Shown here: positions 35,489-43,418 of the stretch, in pieces
Numbering within the stretch: the first letter of the stretch is position 1
Layout of the letters: the number at the start of each line of letters is the position of its first letter
NCBI GenBank assembly: GCA_016901395.1
Contig: JAEAMQ010000048.1
Location: 1-64,000 of the forward strand
DNA from: Prevotella sp.
GTDB taxonomy: Bacteria > Bacteroidota > Bacteroidia > Bacteroidales > Bacteroidaceae
Length of the DNA stretch: 64,000 nt
Reading direction: 5' to 3'
Notes under the pieces: generated by a model
Seen by the model: only the letters and a program-made list of their open reading frames with translations
Databases searched by the model: none
Told to the model about the DNA's origin: nothing
Translations under genes and position numbers: made by a program

Positions 35489-35875
35489 ATGTTTTATCTG
35501 GTATTGTCACTCGTATTGCTCGGCATCTTTGCCGCTATCATAGGCTTCATTTCGCAAAGGCGACATGGAGAGACACCCGTCGTTCAGGCTCCTGCGGGAG
35601 ACTGCGCCTCCTGCGACGGCGTGAGTGCCAGCTGCGAGCAGGAATGTATGATGGAGGCGGCAACCAAGCCCGTGGAATATTTCGAAGACGAGGAACTCGA
35701 TGTCTACCGCGGTCGTCCTTCTGATGCCTATACGGAGGCAGAGATCGAACAGTTTGCTGAGATTTTAGAGACTCTGCGGCCCGATGAGGTGAAAGCCTGG
35801 AACCGAAGCCTCATTCTTCGGGGCATCAACATGCCCGATGGCATCAAAGATGAATTTATCGAACTGGCAGGATAA
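35489..35875 (+). CDS. Conserved hypothetical protein with one N-terminal membrane helix
   Basis: 128 residues. A hydrophobic helix (about 2-21) is followed by a short Cys-rich segment (CASCDGVSASCEQEC, five Cys), then an acidic helical region. The C-terminal part (EAEIEQFAEILETLRPDEVKAWNRSLILRGINMPDGIKDEF) is conserved-looking. The Cys cluster could bind metal or an FeS cluster, but this is only suggestive. I recall similar proteins near aroA in Bacteroidales, without known function. Probably co-transcribed with aroA. Confidence 0.75.
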   Translation: MFYLVLSLVLLGIFAAIIGFISQRRHGETPVVQAPAGDCASCDGVSASCEQECMMEAATKPVEYFEDEELDVYRGRPSDAYTEAEIEQFAEILETLRPDEVKAWNRSLILRGINMPDGIKDEFIELAG

Positions 35876-35957
35876 TCAGAGGTTGAAAGTCTCTTTCTGT
35901 TAAAAACTTAACCAGCTGCAAAGGCAATAAAATGGCCCTTAACGGGTTATATCATCA

Positions 35958-38900
35958 TTGAGGATTAAACCCCATATTGTTGTTCCGGCCATTGCATGCC
36001 TTGTGCTGCTCATCGCCGGATGCTCCACCGAGAAGAATACCGCTAAATCTCGGTGGTGGCACTCGTTTAATGCCCGATACAACACCTATTATAATGGTAC
36101 GCTGGCCTATATTGACGGTTCGCTTGAAAAGGAAAACGGTAATCAGGACAACTATACAGAGATAATACCTCTCTATACTATAGGCAATAAAAAAAGCTTG
36201 ACGCTCGGCAAGTCAAACTTTGACAAGGCCATCGAGAAAGCCGAAAAAGCCATTAAACTACACAGCATCAAGCGTAGGCCTGAGTGGAACAAGCATCGTC
36301 GAAAGACCGAGCGCGATATCGAATGGCTGGGCAGAAAGGAGTATAATCCATTCCTTTGGAAAGCTTGGATGCTCATGGGACGATCGCAATTCTATCAGGG
36401 CGATTTCGACGGAGCGATCTCCACGTTCAGTTATATGAGCCGACTCTACGAGACCCAACCTGCCATTTATGGTCGGGCAAGGGCGTGGTTGGCCAAGAGT
36501 TACATCGAGAACGACTTCCTTTATGATGCCGAAGACGTGATCCGCAACATGCAACGCGACTCCATTCACTGGCGTGCGGAGAAGGAATGGGACTACACTT
36601 ATGCCGACTATTACATTCATACCGGCGATTATGCACAGGCCATTCCCTATCTCAAGAAGGTCATCAAGCATGAGATGCGCAAGAAACAGAAGGCCCGGGA
36701 GTATTTTCTTCTGGGTCAGTTGGAGGAGGCATTGGGGCATGGCGAGGATGCTTACAAGGCCTATCAAAAGGTAATTCGGCAGAACCCACCCTACGAGTTG
36801 GAGTTCAATGCCCGCATCGCACAGACCGAGGTCATGGCCGGCAAGCAGTCGAAAAAAATGATTTCGAAGCTCAAACGTATGGCTATTTCTGACAAGAATA
36901 AGGAGTTTCTCGATCAGGTTTACTATGCCATCGGCAATATATATCTGTCTCAGCGCGACACCCTTCAGGCCATTGCCAATTATGAGAAAGGCAACACGAA
37001 GGCCACGCGCAGTGGGATAGAGAAAGGCGTGTTGCTGTTGAAACTCGGCGATCTCTACTGGACGCGTGAGAAATACAGTGATGCCCAGCGATGCTATGGA
37101 GAGGCCATCGGGCTTCTCGACAAGGAGCGCAAGGACTATGAACAGCTCTCCCAGCGGTCGAAGGTGCTCGATGAACTCGTGCCTTACACCGAGGCCGTGC
37201 ATCTGCAGGACTCCCTTCAGATGCTGGCCAAGATGGATGAGAAAGACCGCAACGCTGCCATCGACCGTGTGATAGAGGCTTTGAAGAAGAAGGAAAAGGA
37301 GGAAAAGGACAAACTGGCCGAGGAAAACGCGCAGCAGATGATGCAACGCAATGGTGCCACAGGCACTAACAGCCGTACTCAGACCACCACCACACTGGGT
37401 ACACAACAGCAAAACGGCGCATGGTATTTCTACAATCAGATGGCTGTGCAGCAGGGAAAACAGCAGTTCCAGAGACTCTGGGGCAAGCGCGAGAATGTTG
37501 ATAACTGGCAGCGCAACAACCAGACCGTGGTGGCGGGACTGGGTGGAACCGACGAGATGGCTAATCTCACGGATGCCCAGCGCGACTCCGTGATGAAGGC
37601 GCAGGCAGCGGCCGACTCGATGGCCCAGCGTCTGGACAGTGCCCAGAACGACCCCCACAAGCGCGAATACTATATGGCTCAGATTCCGTTTACCGATGAT
37701 CAGGTGCAAGCCAGCAACCTCATCATTATGGACGGACTGTTTAACAGCGGTGTGATTTTCAAGGACAAACTCGACAATCTGCCTCTCAGTGAGAAGGCTT
37801 TGGAGCGGCTTGTCGGTCAGTATCCGTCGTTTGAGAAGATGGACGAGGCCTATTACCACCTCTTCCTGCTCTATTCCCGTCTGGGCCAGACATCGTTGGC
37901 CAACAGTTATGTCAACCGTCTGAAGGCACAGTTCCCATCCAGTCAGTGGACCCAAATACTCACCGACCCCTACTTTACACAGAATGCCCGCGAAGGCGTT
38001 CATATCGAAGACTCGCTCTATGCGGCCACCTACGAGGCCTTCAAGGGCGACCGTTTCGGTGAGGTGAGCACCAATACGGGCATCTCCGAAAACCGATTCC
38101 CCCTCGGTGCCAACCGCGATAAGTTCCTGTTTATCGGTGGACTGAGCAAACTCAACAATGGCGACGGCGACGGATGTCTGACGGATATGCGCACGCTGGT
38201 GGAGAAATTCCCGCAGAGCGGACTGGCAGAGATGGCCGGAATGATCGTCAACGGCGTGAAGGAAGGCCGTCGGTTGCGAGGCGGAAAGTTCGACTTGGGC
38301 AGCGTGTGGGATCGTCGCAGCGTGGTGTTGAGCGACAGCGACTCCCTGCAGGCGCGCCAGTTGAGCAACGAGCGCAACACCAATTTCGTGTTTATGCTTG
38401 TCTATCAGCCCGACTCCGTCAACCAGAACAAACTGCTGTTTGAGTTGGCCCGCTATAACTTCACGAGCTATCTCGTGCGCGATTTCGATATCAGCATCGA
38501 GGAAGGCGACGGTGTAAACCGCCTGAAAATTGCCGGATTCCGCAACTATGATGAAGCCTTGCAGTATGCTCACCAGCTGCTTCAGCAGGAGAGTGTAGTA
38601 AGACAGATGGGCAAGGCGCGCCCCATCATCATCAGTGAGGAGAACCTTCCGTTGCTTGGAACCAATTTCAGCTACGACGAATACAACAAGTTCTATAACA
38701 AACACTTTGCTCCGCTCAAGGTGTCGACGTTCTATCTGCTCACCGAACCCGCCGATGTGACGACCCAGCCCGAGGCTGAACCCGAGGAATCGGCGACGCA
38801 GAGCGACATCGACAACTTCCTCAACAACACCATCGTGTCGCCGGAGGAACCTGTCATTCCTGCCGGAACCACCATCCCCGTGGGTACAGCGACCATACCG

Positions 38901-39503
38901 ACAGGCACAACGACCGTGCCCACCGGTACGACTGTCACTCCGACCATCATCCCCACAGAGCCCGCCACGACACCTGTCACGCCACAACGCACCACCATTC
39001 CCGTGGAGACAGAGCAGCCTACGCCGACCGGACAGACCGTCATTCCGGTGGAAACCACCAAGCCTGTGGAGCCGACGAAGCCTACTGCGACACCTGTCCA
39101 GCCCGGTACTACGGTCATCCCGATAGACGAAACGGCTCCGGCAAGGCCCGCCACACCCGTGAGAACCACCGTTCCCACTACGCCTCCGACACCCGCAAAG
39201 ACTGCCACCCCCACCACTTCGCCCACCCCCGCGAAGTCCACCGTGACGCGTGAGCAGCCTACCATCAGCAACGGTGCGGACATTATCTTCGACGATTTCG
39301 ACCCGCAACCCAAGCCCGTCGCTACGCCGAAGGCCGCCACCAAACGCTCGGGTACATCTGTCGACACCAAGACGACAGTCCCAACAAAACCGGAGACGAA
39401 GCCCACCACCCCACAAAAGAAAGACAACACGCCCAAGAAGGCCGAACCAGAGAAGAAGACTTTCGACCTCGAGGACGAATATTATGATTTAGAAGGATTC
39501 TGA
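35958..39503 (+). CDS. porW: T9SS/gliding component PorW (SprE)-like TPR lipoprotein
   Basis: 1181 residues from a TTG start; no in-frame ATG is available upstream before a stop. Lipobox LLIAGC (Cys22) is followed by STEKNTAKSRWWHSFNARYNTYYNG, closely resembling PorW/SprE N-termini. TPR-like helical repeats (about 120-440) hold blocks such as YDAEDVIRNM and GDYAQAIPYLKKVI; a Gln/Lys-rich coiled segment follows, then further repeats. The C-terminus carries a Pro/Thr/Val-rich low-complexity stretch (about 958-1094) and an acidic tail FDLEDEYYDLEGF. PorW is an outer-membrane lipoprotein needed for type IX secretion. porX starts 2 bp after its stop, so the two genes are tightly coupled. Confidence 0.88.
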   Translation: MRIKPHIVVPAIACLVLLIAGCSTEKNTAKSRWWHSFNARYNTYYNGTLAYIDGSLEKENGNQDNYTEIIPLYTIGNKKSLTLGKSNFDKAIEKAEKAIKLHSIKRRPEWNKHRRKTERDIEWLGRKEYNPFLWKAWMLMGRSQFYQGDFDGAISTFSYMSRLYETQPAIYGRARAWLAKSYIENDFLYDAEDVIRNMQRDSIHWRAEKEWDYTYADYYIHTGDYAQAIPYLKKVIKHEMRKKQKAREYFLLGQLEEALGHGEDAYKAYQKVIRQNPPYELEFNARIAQTEVMAGKQSKKMISKLKRMAISDKNKEFLDQVYYAIGNIYLSQRDTLQAIANYEKGNTKATRSGIEKGVLLLKLGDLYWTREKYSDAQRCYGEAIGLLDKERKDYEQLSQRSKVLDELVPYTEAVHLQDSLQMLAKMDEKDRNAAIDRVIEALKKKEKEEKDKLAEENAQQMMQRNGATGTNSRTQTTTTLGTQQQNGAWYFYNQMAVQQGKQQFQRLWGKRENVDNWQRNNQTVVAGLGGTDEMANLTDAQRDSVMKAQAAADSMAQRLDSAQNDPHKREYYMAQIPFTDDQVQASNLIIMDGLFNSGVIFKDKLDNLPLSEKALERLVGQYPSFEKMDEAYYHLFLLYSRLGQTSLANSYVNRLKAQFPSSQWTQILTDPYFTQNAREGVHIEDSLYAATYEAFKGDRFGEVSTNTGISENRFPLGANRDKFLFIGGLSKLNNGDGDGCLTDMRTLVEKFPQSGLAEMAGMIVNGVKEGRRLRGGKFDLGSVWDRRSVVLSDSDSLQARQLSNERNTNFVFMLVYQPDSVNQNKLLFELARYNFTSYLVRDFDISIEEGDGVNRLKIAGFRNYDEALQYAHQLLQQESVVRQMGKARPIIISEENLPLLGTNFSYDEYNKFYNKHFAPLKVSTFYLLTEPADVTTQPEAEPEESATQSDIDNFLNNTIVSPEEPVIPAGTTIPVGTATIPTGTTTVPTGTTVTPTIIPTEPATTPVTPQRTTIPVETEQPTPTGQTVIPVETTKPVEPTKPTATPVQPGTTVIPIDETAPARPATPVRTTVPTTPPTPAKTATPTTSPTPAKSTVTREQPTISNGADIIFDDFDPQPKPVATPKAATKRSGTSVDTKTTVPTKPETKPTTPQKKDNTPKKAEPEKKTFDLEDEYYDLEGF

Positions 39504-39505
39504 TT

Positions 39506-41080
39506 ATGAGTAACGGATATATTTTATGGGTCGACGACGAGATAGAACTTCTCAAGGCCCACATCCTCTTTCTTCAGAAGAAAGGATACGACGTGACCAC
39601 GGTGAGTAACGGTGCCGATGCCATCGAAGAATGTCACCAGCAGACATTCGACCTCATCATGCTCGACGAGATGATGCCCGGTCTGACGGGTCTGGAGACC
39701 CTTCAGCGCATCAAGGACATCCAGCCACAGACCCCAGTGGTGATGGTCACCAAGAGCGAAGAGGAGAATATCATGGACCAGGCCATCGGGTCGAAGATTG
39801 CAGACTATCTTATCAAACCCGTGAACCCCAGTCAGATACTCCTCACGCTGAAGAAAAACATCCACCGCAAGGAGATAGTCACCGAGGTGACACAGAGCGG
39901 TTACCAGCAGGAATACCAGCAACTGGCCATGCAAATCGGCGATTGCCGCAATTATAAAGACTGGATGGAGGTCTACAAACGGTTGGTACACTGGGAGGTG
40001 GAGCTTAGTTCCACCGAAAGTCAGATGACCGAAATGCTGCAGATGCAGAAGGAAGAGGCCGATCTCGGCTTTGCCAAATACATCAAGAAGAACTATCTGG
40101 ACTGGATGGAGCGGTATAATCTGTCGTCCCAGCGCCAGTCAGACGCGCCTCCACTGATGAGTACCGACATTTTCAAGGAGAAGATTTTCCCAGCCATCAA
40201 CAGCGGGAAGAAGGTGTTTCTCGTAGTGATAGACAACTTCCGTTGGGACCAGTGGAAGATGCTCGCACAGGAAATCGGCGACCAGTTTGACATCGACGAG
40301 GACATGTATATGAGCATCCTGCCCACCGCGACGCAGTATGCCCGCAACGCCATTTTCAGCGGACTCATGCCCAACAAGATTGCCGAGATGTTTCCTGAAC
40401 TGTGGGTAGACGAGGACGAGGAGGAGGGCAAGAACCTCAACGAGGCCCCGCTCATCCAGACACAGATAGAGCGTTATCGTCGCCACGACAAGTTCAGCTA
40501 CCATAAAATCAATGATTCGGCAGGGGCGGAACGGCTGCTGCAACAATACAACGATTTGAAAAAGAACGACCTCAACGTGGTGGTCATCAATTTCATCGAC
40601 ATGCTTTCTCATGCCCGCACGGAGTCGAAGATGGTGCGTGAGTTGGCCAACAACGAGAGTGCATACCGCAGCATCACGCTGAGTTGGTTTCGCCACTCTG
40701 TGCTCTCAGATCTGTTTCGCCGGCTGGCACAGAGCGATTACCACGTCATCGTGACCACCGACCACGGCTCCGTGCGTGCCTCCACGCCTGTGAAGATTAT
40801 CGGCGACCGCAACACCAACACCAACCTGCGCTACAAGCTCGGCAAAAACCTGAGCTATAATGCCAAAGAAGTGTTTGTCATCAAAGAGCCGCACAAGGCC
40901 CAGTTGCCCTCGCCCAATGTGAGCACCAGCTATGTTTTTGCCACGGGCGACAGCTTCTTTGCCTACCCCAACAACTATAATTACTATGTTTCCTATTACA
41001 AGGACACGTTCCAGCATGGTGGCATCTCGATGGAGGAGATGCTCATTCCGCTGGTAACGCTGTCGCCGAGGAAGCGTTAA
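39506..41080 (+). CDS. porX: T9SS regulator PorX (receiver + PglZ domain)
   Basis: 524 residues. The N-terminal CheY-like receiver has Asp10/Asp11, phosphoacceptor Asp54 (DLIMLDEMMPG), Thr/Lys switch residues (VTKSEE, LIKPVNP) and a helical linker (about 125-200). The C-terminal PglZ/alkaline-phosphatase-like domain has metal-ligand candidates in VVIDNFRWDQW, ILPTATQYARN and TTDHGSVR. In Porphyromonas gingivalis PorX couples the PorY kinase to T9SS gene expression and binds T9SS parts. Adjacent porW supports the assignment. Confidence 0.93.
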   Translation: MSNGYILWVDDEIELLKAHILFLQKKGYDVTTVSNGADAIEECHQQTFDLIMLDEMMPGLTGLETLQRIKDIQPQTPVVMVTKSEEENIMDQAIGSKIADYLIKPVNPSQILLTLKKNIHRKEIVTEVTQSGYQQEYQQLAMQIGDCRNYKDWMEVYKRLVHWEVELSSTESQMTEMLQMQKEEADLGFAKYIKKNYLDWMERYNLSSQRQSDAPPLMSTDIFKEKIFPAINSGKKVFLVVIDNFRWDQWKMLAQEIGDQFDIDEDMYMSILPTATQYARNAIFSGLMPNKIAEMFPELWVDEDEEEGKNLNEAPLIQTQIERYRRHDKFSYHKINDSAGAERLLQQYNDLKKNDLNVVVINFIDMLSHARTESKMVRELANNESAYRSITLSWFRHSVLSDLFRRLAQSDYHVIVTTDHGSVRASTPVKIIGDRNTNTNLRYKLGKNLSYNAKEVFVIKEPHKAQLPSPNVSTSYVFATGDSFFAYPNNYNYYVSYYKDTFQHGGISMEEMLIPLVTLSPRKR

Positions 41081-41172
41081 TCCTCGCGGGCGGTCTGTCT
41101 TGCTGCCCGCGGCCAATTATCTTTTCACCCTCATATTCATATCCGTTTTTATAAAACCACAGGAGTCGATCC

Positions 41173-42099
41173 ATGAATGTCATTCATCCGCAAGACCGAA
41201 TGATGAAAGCCTACATTGGCATGGCACTGTCTACGTTGATTATCGGTCTGTCGTTTGTGTTTGTCAAGATAGCCCTTCAGGTGGCGAATCCGCTTGACGT
41301 GCTGGCCCACCGCTTCAATGCAGCGCTCATCTCGCTGCTGCTGTTGTACCTCATGGGGTATGTGGAGCGCCCGAGTCTCAACCGCAAACAACTGTTGCAA
41401 CTATTGTCGGTGTCCATCTTCTATCCGTTGTTGTTCTTCGGTCTGCAGGCCATCGGTCTGCAATACACCACCGCGTCGGAGGCGGGTATCGTGTCGGCCA
41501 TCACGCCGGTGATGACCCTGTTGCTGGCTTCGATGATGCTCAAGGAGCGACACAATGTCGGACAGGTAGTCGGAGTGGTAGTGTCGGTGGCGGGTATCTG
41601 CTACATCTTTGTGAAAAGCGGCACGTCTATTCATGGCGACAGCATGCGGGGCAACATCATTGTGTTGCTGAGCGTGCTCTCCATTGTGTTCTATTATATC
41701 TTCGGGCGGAGGGTCAATCACAATTACCGCACGATGGACATCACGTTTGTGATGATAGTGCTGGCCGACATCGTGTTCAACATCTTTGCCATCGGCCATC
41801 ATTTAGTGACCGGCACGATGCACGATTACATTACTCCCGTGACCAATCCCAATTTTGTTTATGCCATACTCTACCTCGGCGTGCTGTCGTCGATGGTCAC
41901 GTCGGTGTTCAACAATTATGCGCTGGCCAATATCCCCGCATCCCAGGTGGCAGTCATCAACAACCTCACGCCCGTGATATCAATCATGGGAGGCATCATG
42001 ATTTTAGGTGAACAGCTCCATCTTTTCCATTTCATCGGAGCGGCAATGGTCATTCTTGGCGTGTTGGCCACCACGGTTTTCCAGCGCAAGAAAGCCTGA
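41173..42099 (+). CDS. EamA-family (DMT superfamily) transporter
   Basis: 308 residues with about ten transmembrane helices in two EamA repeats. The first ends near MMLKERHNVGQVVGVVVSVAGICYI and the second has NYALANIPASQVAVINNLTPVISIMGG followed by GEQLHLFHFIGAAMVILG. The start could be ATG 41173, 41200 or 41203; MMKAYIGMAL gives the tighter membrane start. It probably exports or imports a small metabolite across the inner membrane; substrate unknown. It is convergent with trxA. Confidence 0.85.
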   Translation: MNVIHPQDRMMKAYIGMALSTLIIGLSFVFVKIALQVANPLDVLAHRFNAALISLLLLYLMGYVERPSLNRKQLLQLLSVSIFYPLLFFGLQAIGLQYTTASEAGIVSAITPVMTLLLASMMLKERHNVGQVVGVVVSVAGICYIFVKSGTSIHGDSMRGNIIVLLSVLSIVFYYIFGRRVNHNYRTMDITFVMIVLADIVFNIFAIGHHLVTGTMHDYITPVTNPNFVYAILYLGVLSSMVTSVFNNYALANIPASQVAVINNLTPVISIMGGIMILGEQLHLFHFIGAAMVILGVLATTVFQRKKA

Positions 42100-42137
42100 A
42101 TCCCTCAGTTCTCTTACACTTCGTTTTATATCTTCCG

Positions 42138-42168
42138 CATCTCCAGTGTTTACTGGGGTTGTGAGATG
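42138..42168. other. Hairpin flanking array C
   Basis: CATCTC (42138-42143) pairs with GAGATG (42163-42168) and CAGT with ACTG inside. It ends 5 bp before the first 22-bp unit. Confidence 0.6.
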
Positions 42169-42173
42169 GCGTT

Positions 42174-42261
42174 GCGATTAGTACCTAATCGTGAGACGAA
42201 TACTATCTAATCGCACGATGATTAGTACCTAATCGTGAGACGAATACTACCTAATCGCAAA
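42174..42261 (-). repeat. Tandem array C: four 22-bp dyad units
   Basis: Four units in exact register (42174-42195, 42196-42217, 42218-42239, 42240-42261) plus a partial fifth. Units 1 and 3 have the perfect inverted repeat GATTAGTACCTAATC. Units 2 and 4 have GAATACTATCTAATC and GAATACTACCTAATC. The alternation of two unit types suggests a 44-bp higher-order duplication. Confidence 0.88.
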
Positions 42262-42488
42262 ACGATGGGATTTTAATGGTTTTCGGAATAGGTTTTTAAG
42301 AACAAAAAAACAAAAAGTGTGTTCATAATGACATAAGTCCTTTGTTCATCATTTTTGTTATTAAACATACATCGATAGTCATTATTTTCTATTAGAATTC
42401 CATGTTCATGCTTGGTCCAACTCTGTTGTGGCAAGTTATCTTCAAGTTTACTTGTTGACAAAAACGACTGCCACATGCCATAACGACA

Positions 42489-42518
42489 GAAGCCCCATCC
42501 TTTGCGGGATGAGGCTTC
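42489..42518 (-). terminator. Hairpin downstream of trxA
   Basis: GAAGCC (42489-42494) with GGCTTC (42513-42518) and CATCC with GGATG inside, loop TTTGC. A strong stem, but the T-run on the minus strand is weak. Probably the trxA 3' end. Confidence 0.6.
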
Positions 42519-42565
42519 CATTTTGTATATTTCCCATGAAACGATGGGAGAATGTATAGGGATTC

Positions 42566-42883
42566 TTACTTCAAGAGTGCGTCAAACTTCTCTACATACT
42601 TATCTTTGGCAGCGGCACCGACAAACTTGTCTACCAGCTGTCCGCCCTTGAAGAAGAGCACGGTGGGGATGTTGCGCACGCCAAACTCCATGGCGATGTC
42701 GTCGTTTTCCTCTACGTCGCACTTGCCGACAATGAGTTTGCCGTCGTATTCCTTAGCCAGTTCAGACATGATCGGACCTACCATGCGGCAGGGACCACAC
42801 CAAGTTGCCCACAGGTCGACTACCAAAGGCAGTTCGCCATTCTTGTAACTCTCGAAATTCGCAGTTGTGATTTCAACTTCCAT
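42566..42883 (-). CDS. trxA: Thioredoxin
   Basis: 105 residues, a complete single-domain thioredoxin with active site WCGPC (Cys29, Cys32), the cis-Pro of IPTVLFF and a conserved KCDVEEN block. A cytoplasmic disulfide reductase reduced by thioredoxin reductase. A consensus promoter lies upstream, overlapping the space before tsaE's end, so it is transcribed on its own as well as possibly from dnaE-tsaE readthrough. Confidence 0.97.
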   Translation of the reverse strand: MEVEITTANFESYKNGELPLVVDLWATWCGPCRMVGPIMSELAKEYDGKLIVGKCDVEENDDIAMEFGVRNIPTVLFFKGGQLVDKFVGAAAKDKYVEKFDALLK

Positions 42884-42917
42884 TTTTATTCCTTTTATTA
42901 ATTGAACTTATTTGATA

Positions 42918-42949
42918 CAAATTTAAGCATTTACTTTTGTTCACACAAA
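42918..42949 (-). promoter_or_regulatory. Promoter of trxA
   Basis: Minus strand: TTTG (42946-42949), 20-bp spacer, TAAATTTG (42918-42925). Exact consensus spacing. Confidence 0.82.
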
Positions 42950-42965
42950 CATTATGCCAAAAACA

Positions 42966-43379
42966 TCAGAACTCTACCACACGACTGCCGTCCTCGTCCT
43001 CGGTGATGGTCACTTTTACAGCGTCTCCGGGCAGGATGTCCTCGATGAGCTCGGGCCATTCGAGGAAACAGAGGGCACCGCTGTAGAAATAATCCTCATA
43101 CCCCATGTCGTAGACTTCCTCCAACTTCTTGATGCGGTAGAAGTCGAAATGGTAAATCAGTTCGTCGGTCGTGGCCGAACGATACTCGTTGACGATGGCA
43201 AACGTCGGAGAGGTGATGACTTCTTCCACGCCCAACTCTTCGCAGACGGCCTTGATGAAGGTCGTCTTGCCGGCACCCATCTTGCCATAGAAGGCAAAGA
43301 CATTATGGCCGCCGATGTGTTTGGTAAACTCCCGTGCTGCTTCACGGATGGTTTCTAATGACTCGATCTTGATTTGCAT
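42966..43379 (-). CDS. tsaE: tRNA t6A biosynthesis ATPase TsaE
   Basis: 137 residues. Walker [10 protein letters not shown] (Lys38) follows [17 protein letters not shown] and YHFDFYRI are TsaE hallmarks, and [13 protein letters not shown] is the conserved C-terminal block. It works with TsaB and TsaD to form threonylcarbamoyl adenosine at A37 of ANN-decoding tRNAs. It lies 39 bp downstream of dnaE on the same strand and is probably in its operon. Confidence 0.95.
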   Translation of the reverse strand: MQIKIESLETIREAAREFTKHIGGHNVFAFYGKMGAGKTTFIKAVCEELGVEEVITSPTFAIVNEYRSATTDELIYHFDFYRIKKLEEVYDMGYEDYFYSGALCFLEWPELIEDILPGDAVKVTITEDEDGSRVVEF

Positions 43380-43418
43380 ATCTTGTTCGTTTAATCTCTA
43401 TGATGTACAGTGGATATT

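Larger units (their letters stand above)
42100..42565. other. 466-bp convergent intergenic region
   Basis: Between the EamA gene (+) and trxA (-). It contains a cruciform-like hairpin (42138-42168: CATCTC/GAGATG outside, CAGT/ACTG inside), array C (42174-42261), AT-rich sequence, and two hairpins before the trxA stop (42489-42518 and 42533-42548). The minus-strand 82-codon frame at 42273-42521 is unlikely to be real. Confidence 0.6.

Noticed and set aside
36258-39416. 1052-codon open frame on the minus strand opposite porW
   Set aside because: It is a shadow of the porW codon usage. The translated protein has no recognisable domain, while the + frame shows TPR repeats and a lipobox.
42174-42261. 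CRISPR array
   Set aside because: Units are contiguous 22-mers with no unique spacers between repeats, only 3-4 copies, and no cas genes nearby.
42273-42521. 82-codon minus-strand frame in the EamA-trxA gap
   Set aside because: AT-rich, runs through a hairpin, has no promoter and no family features.
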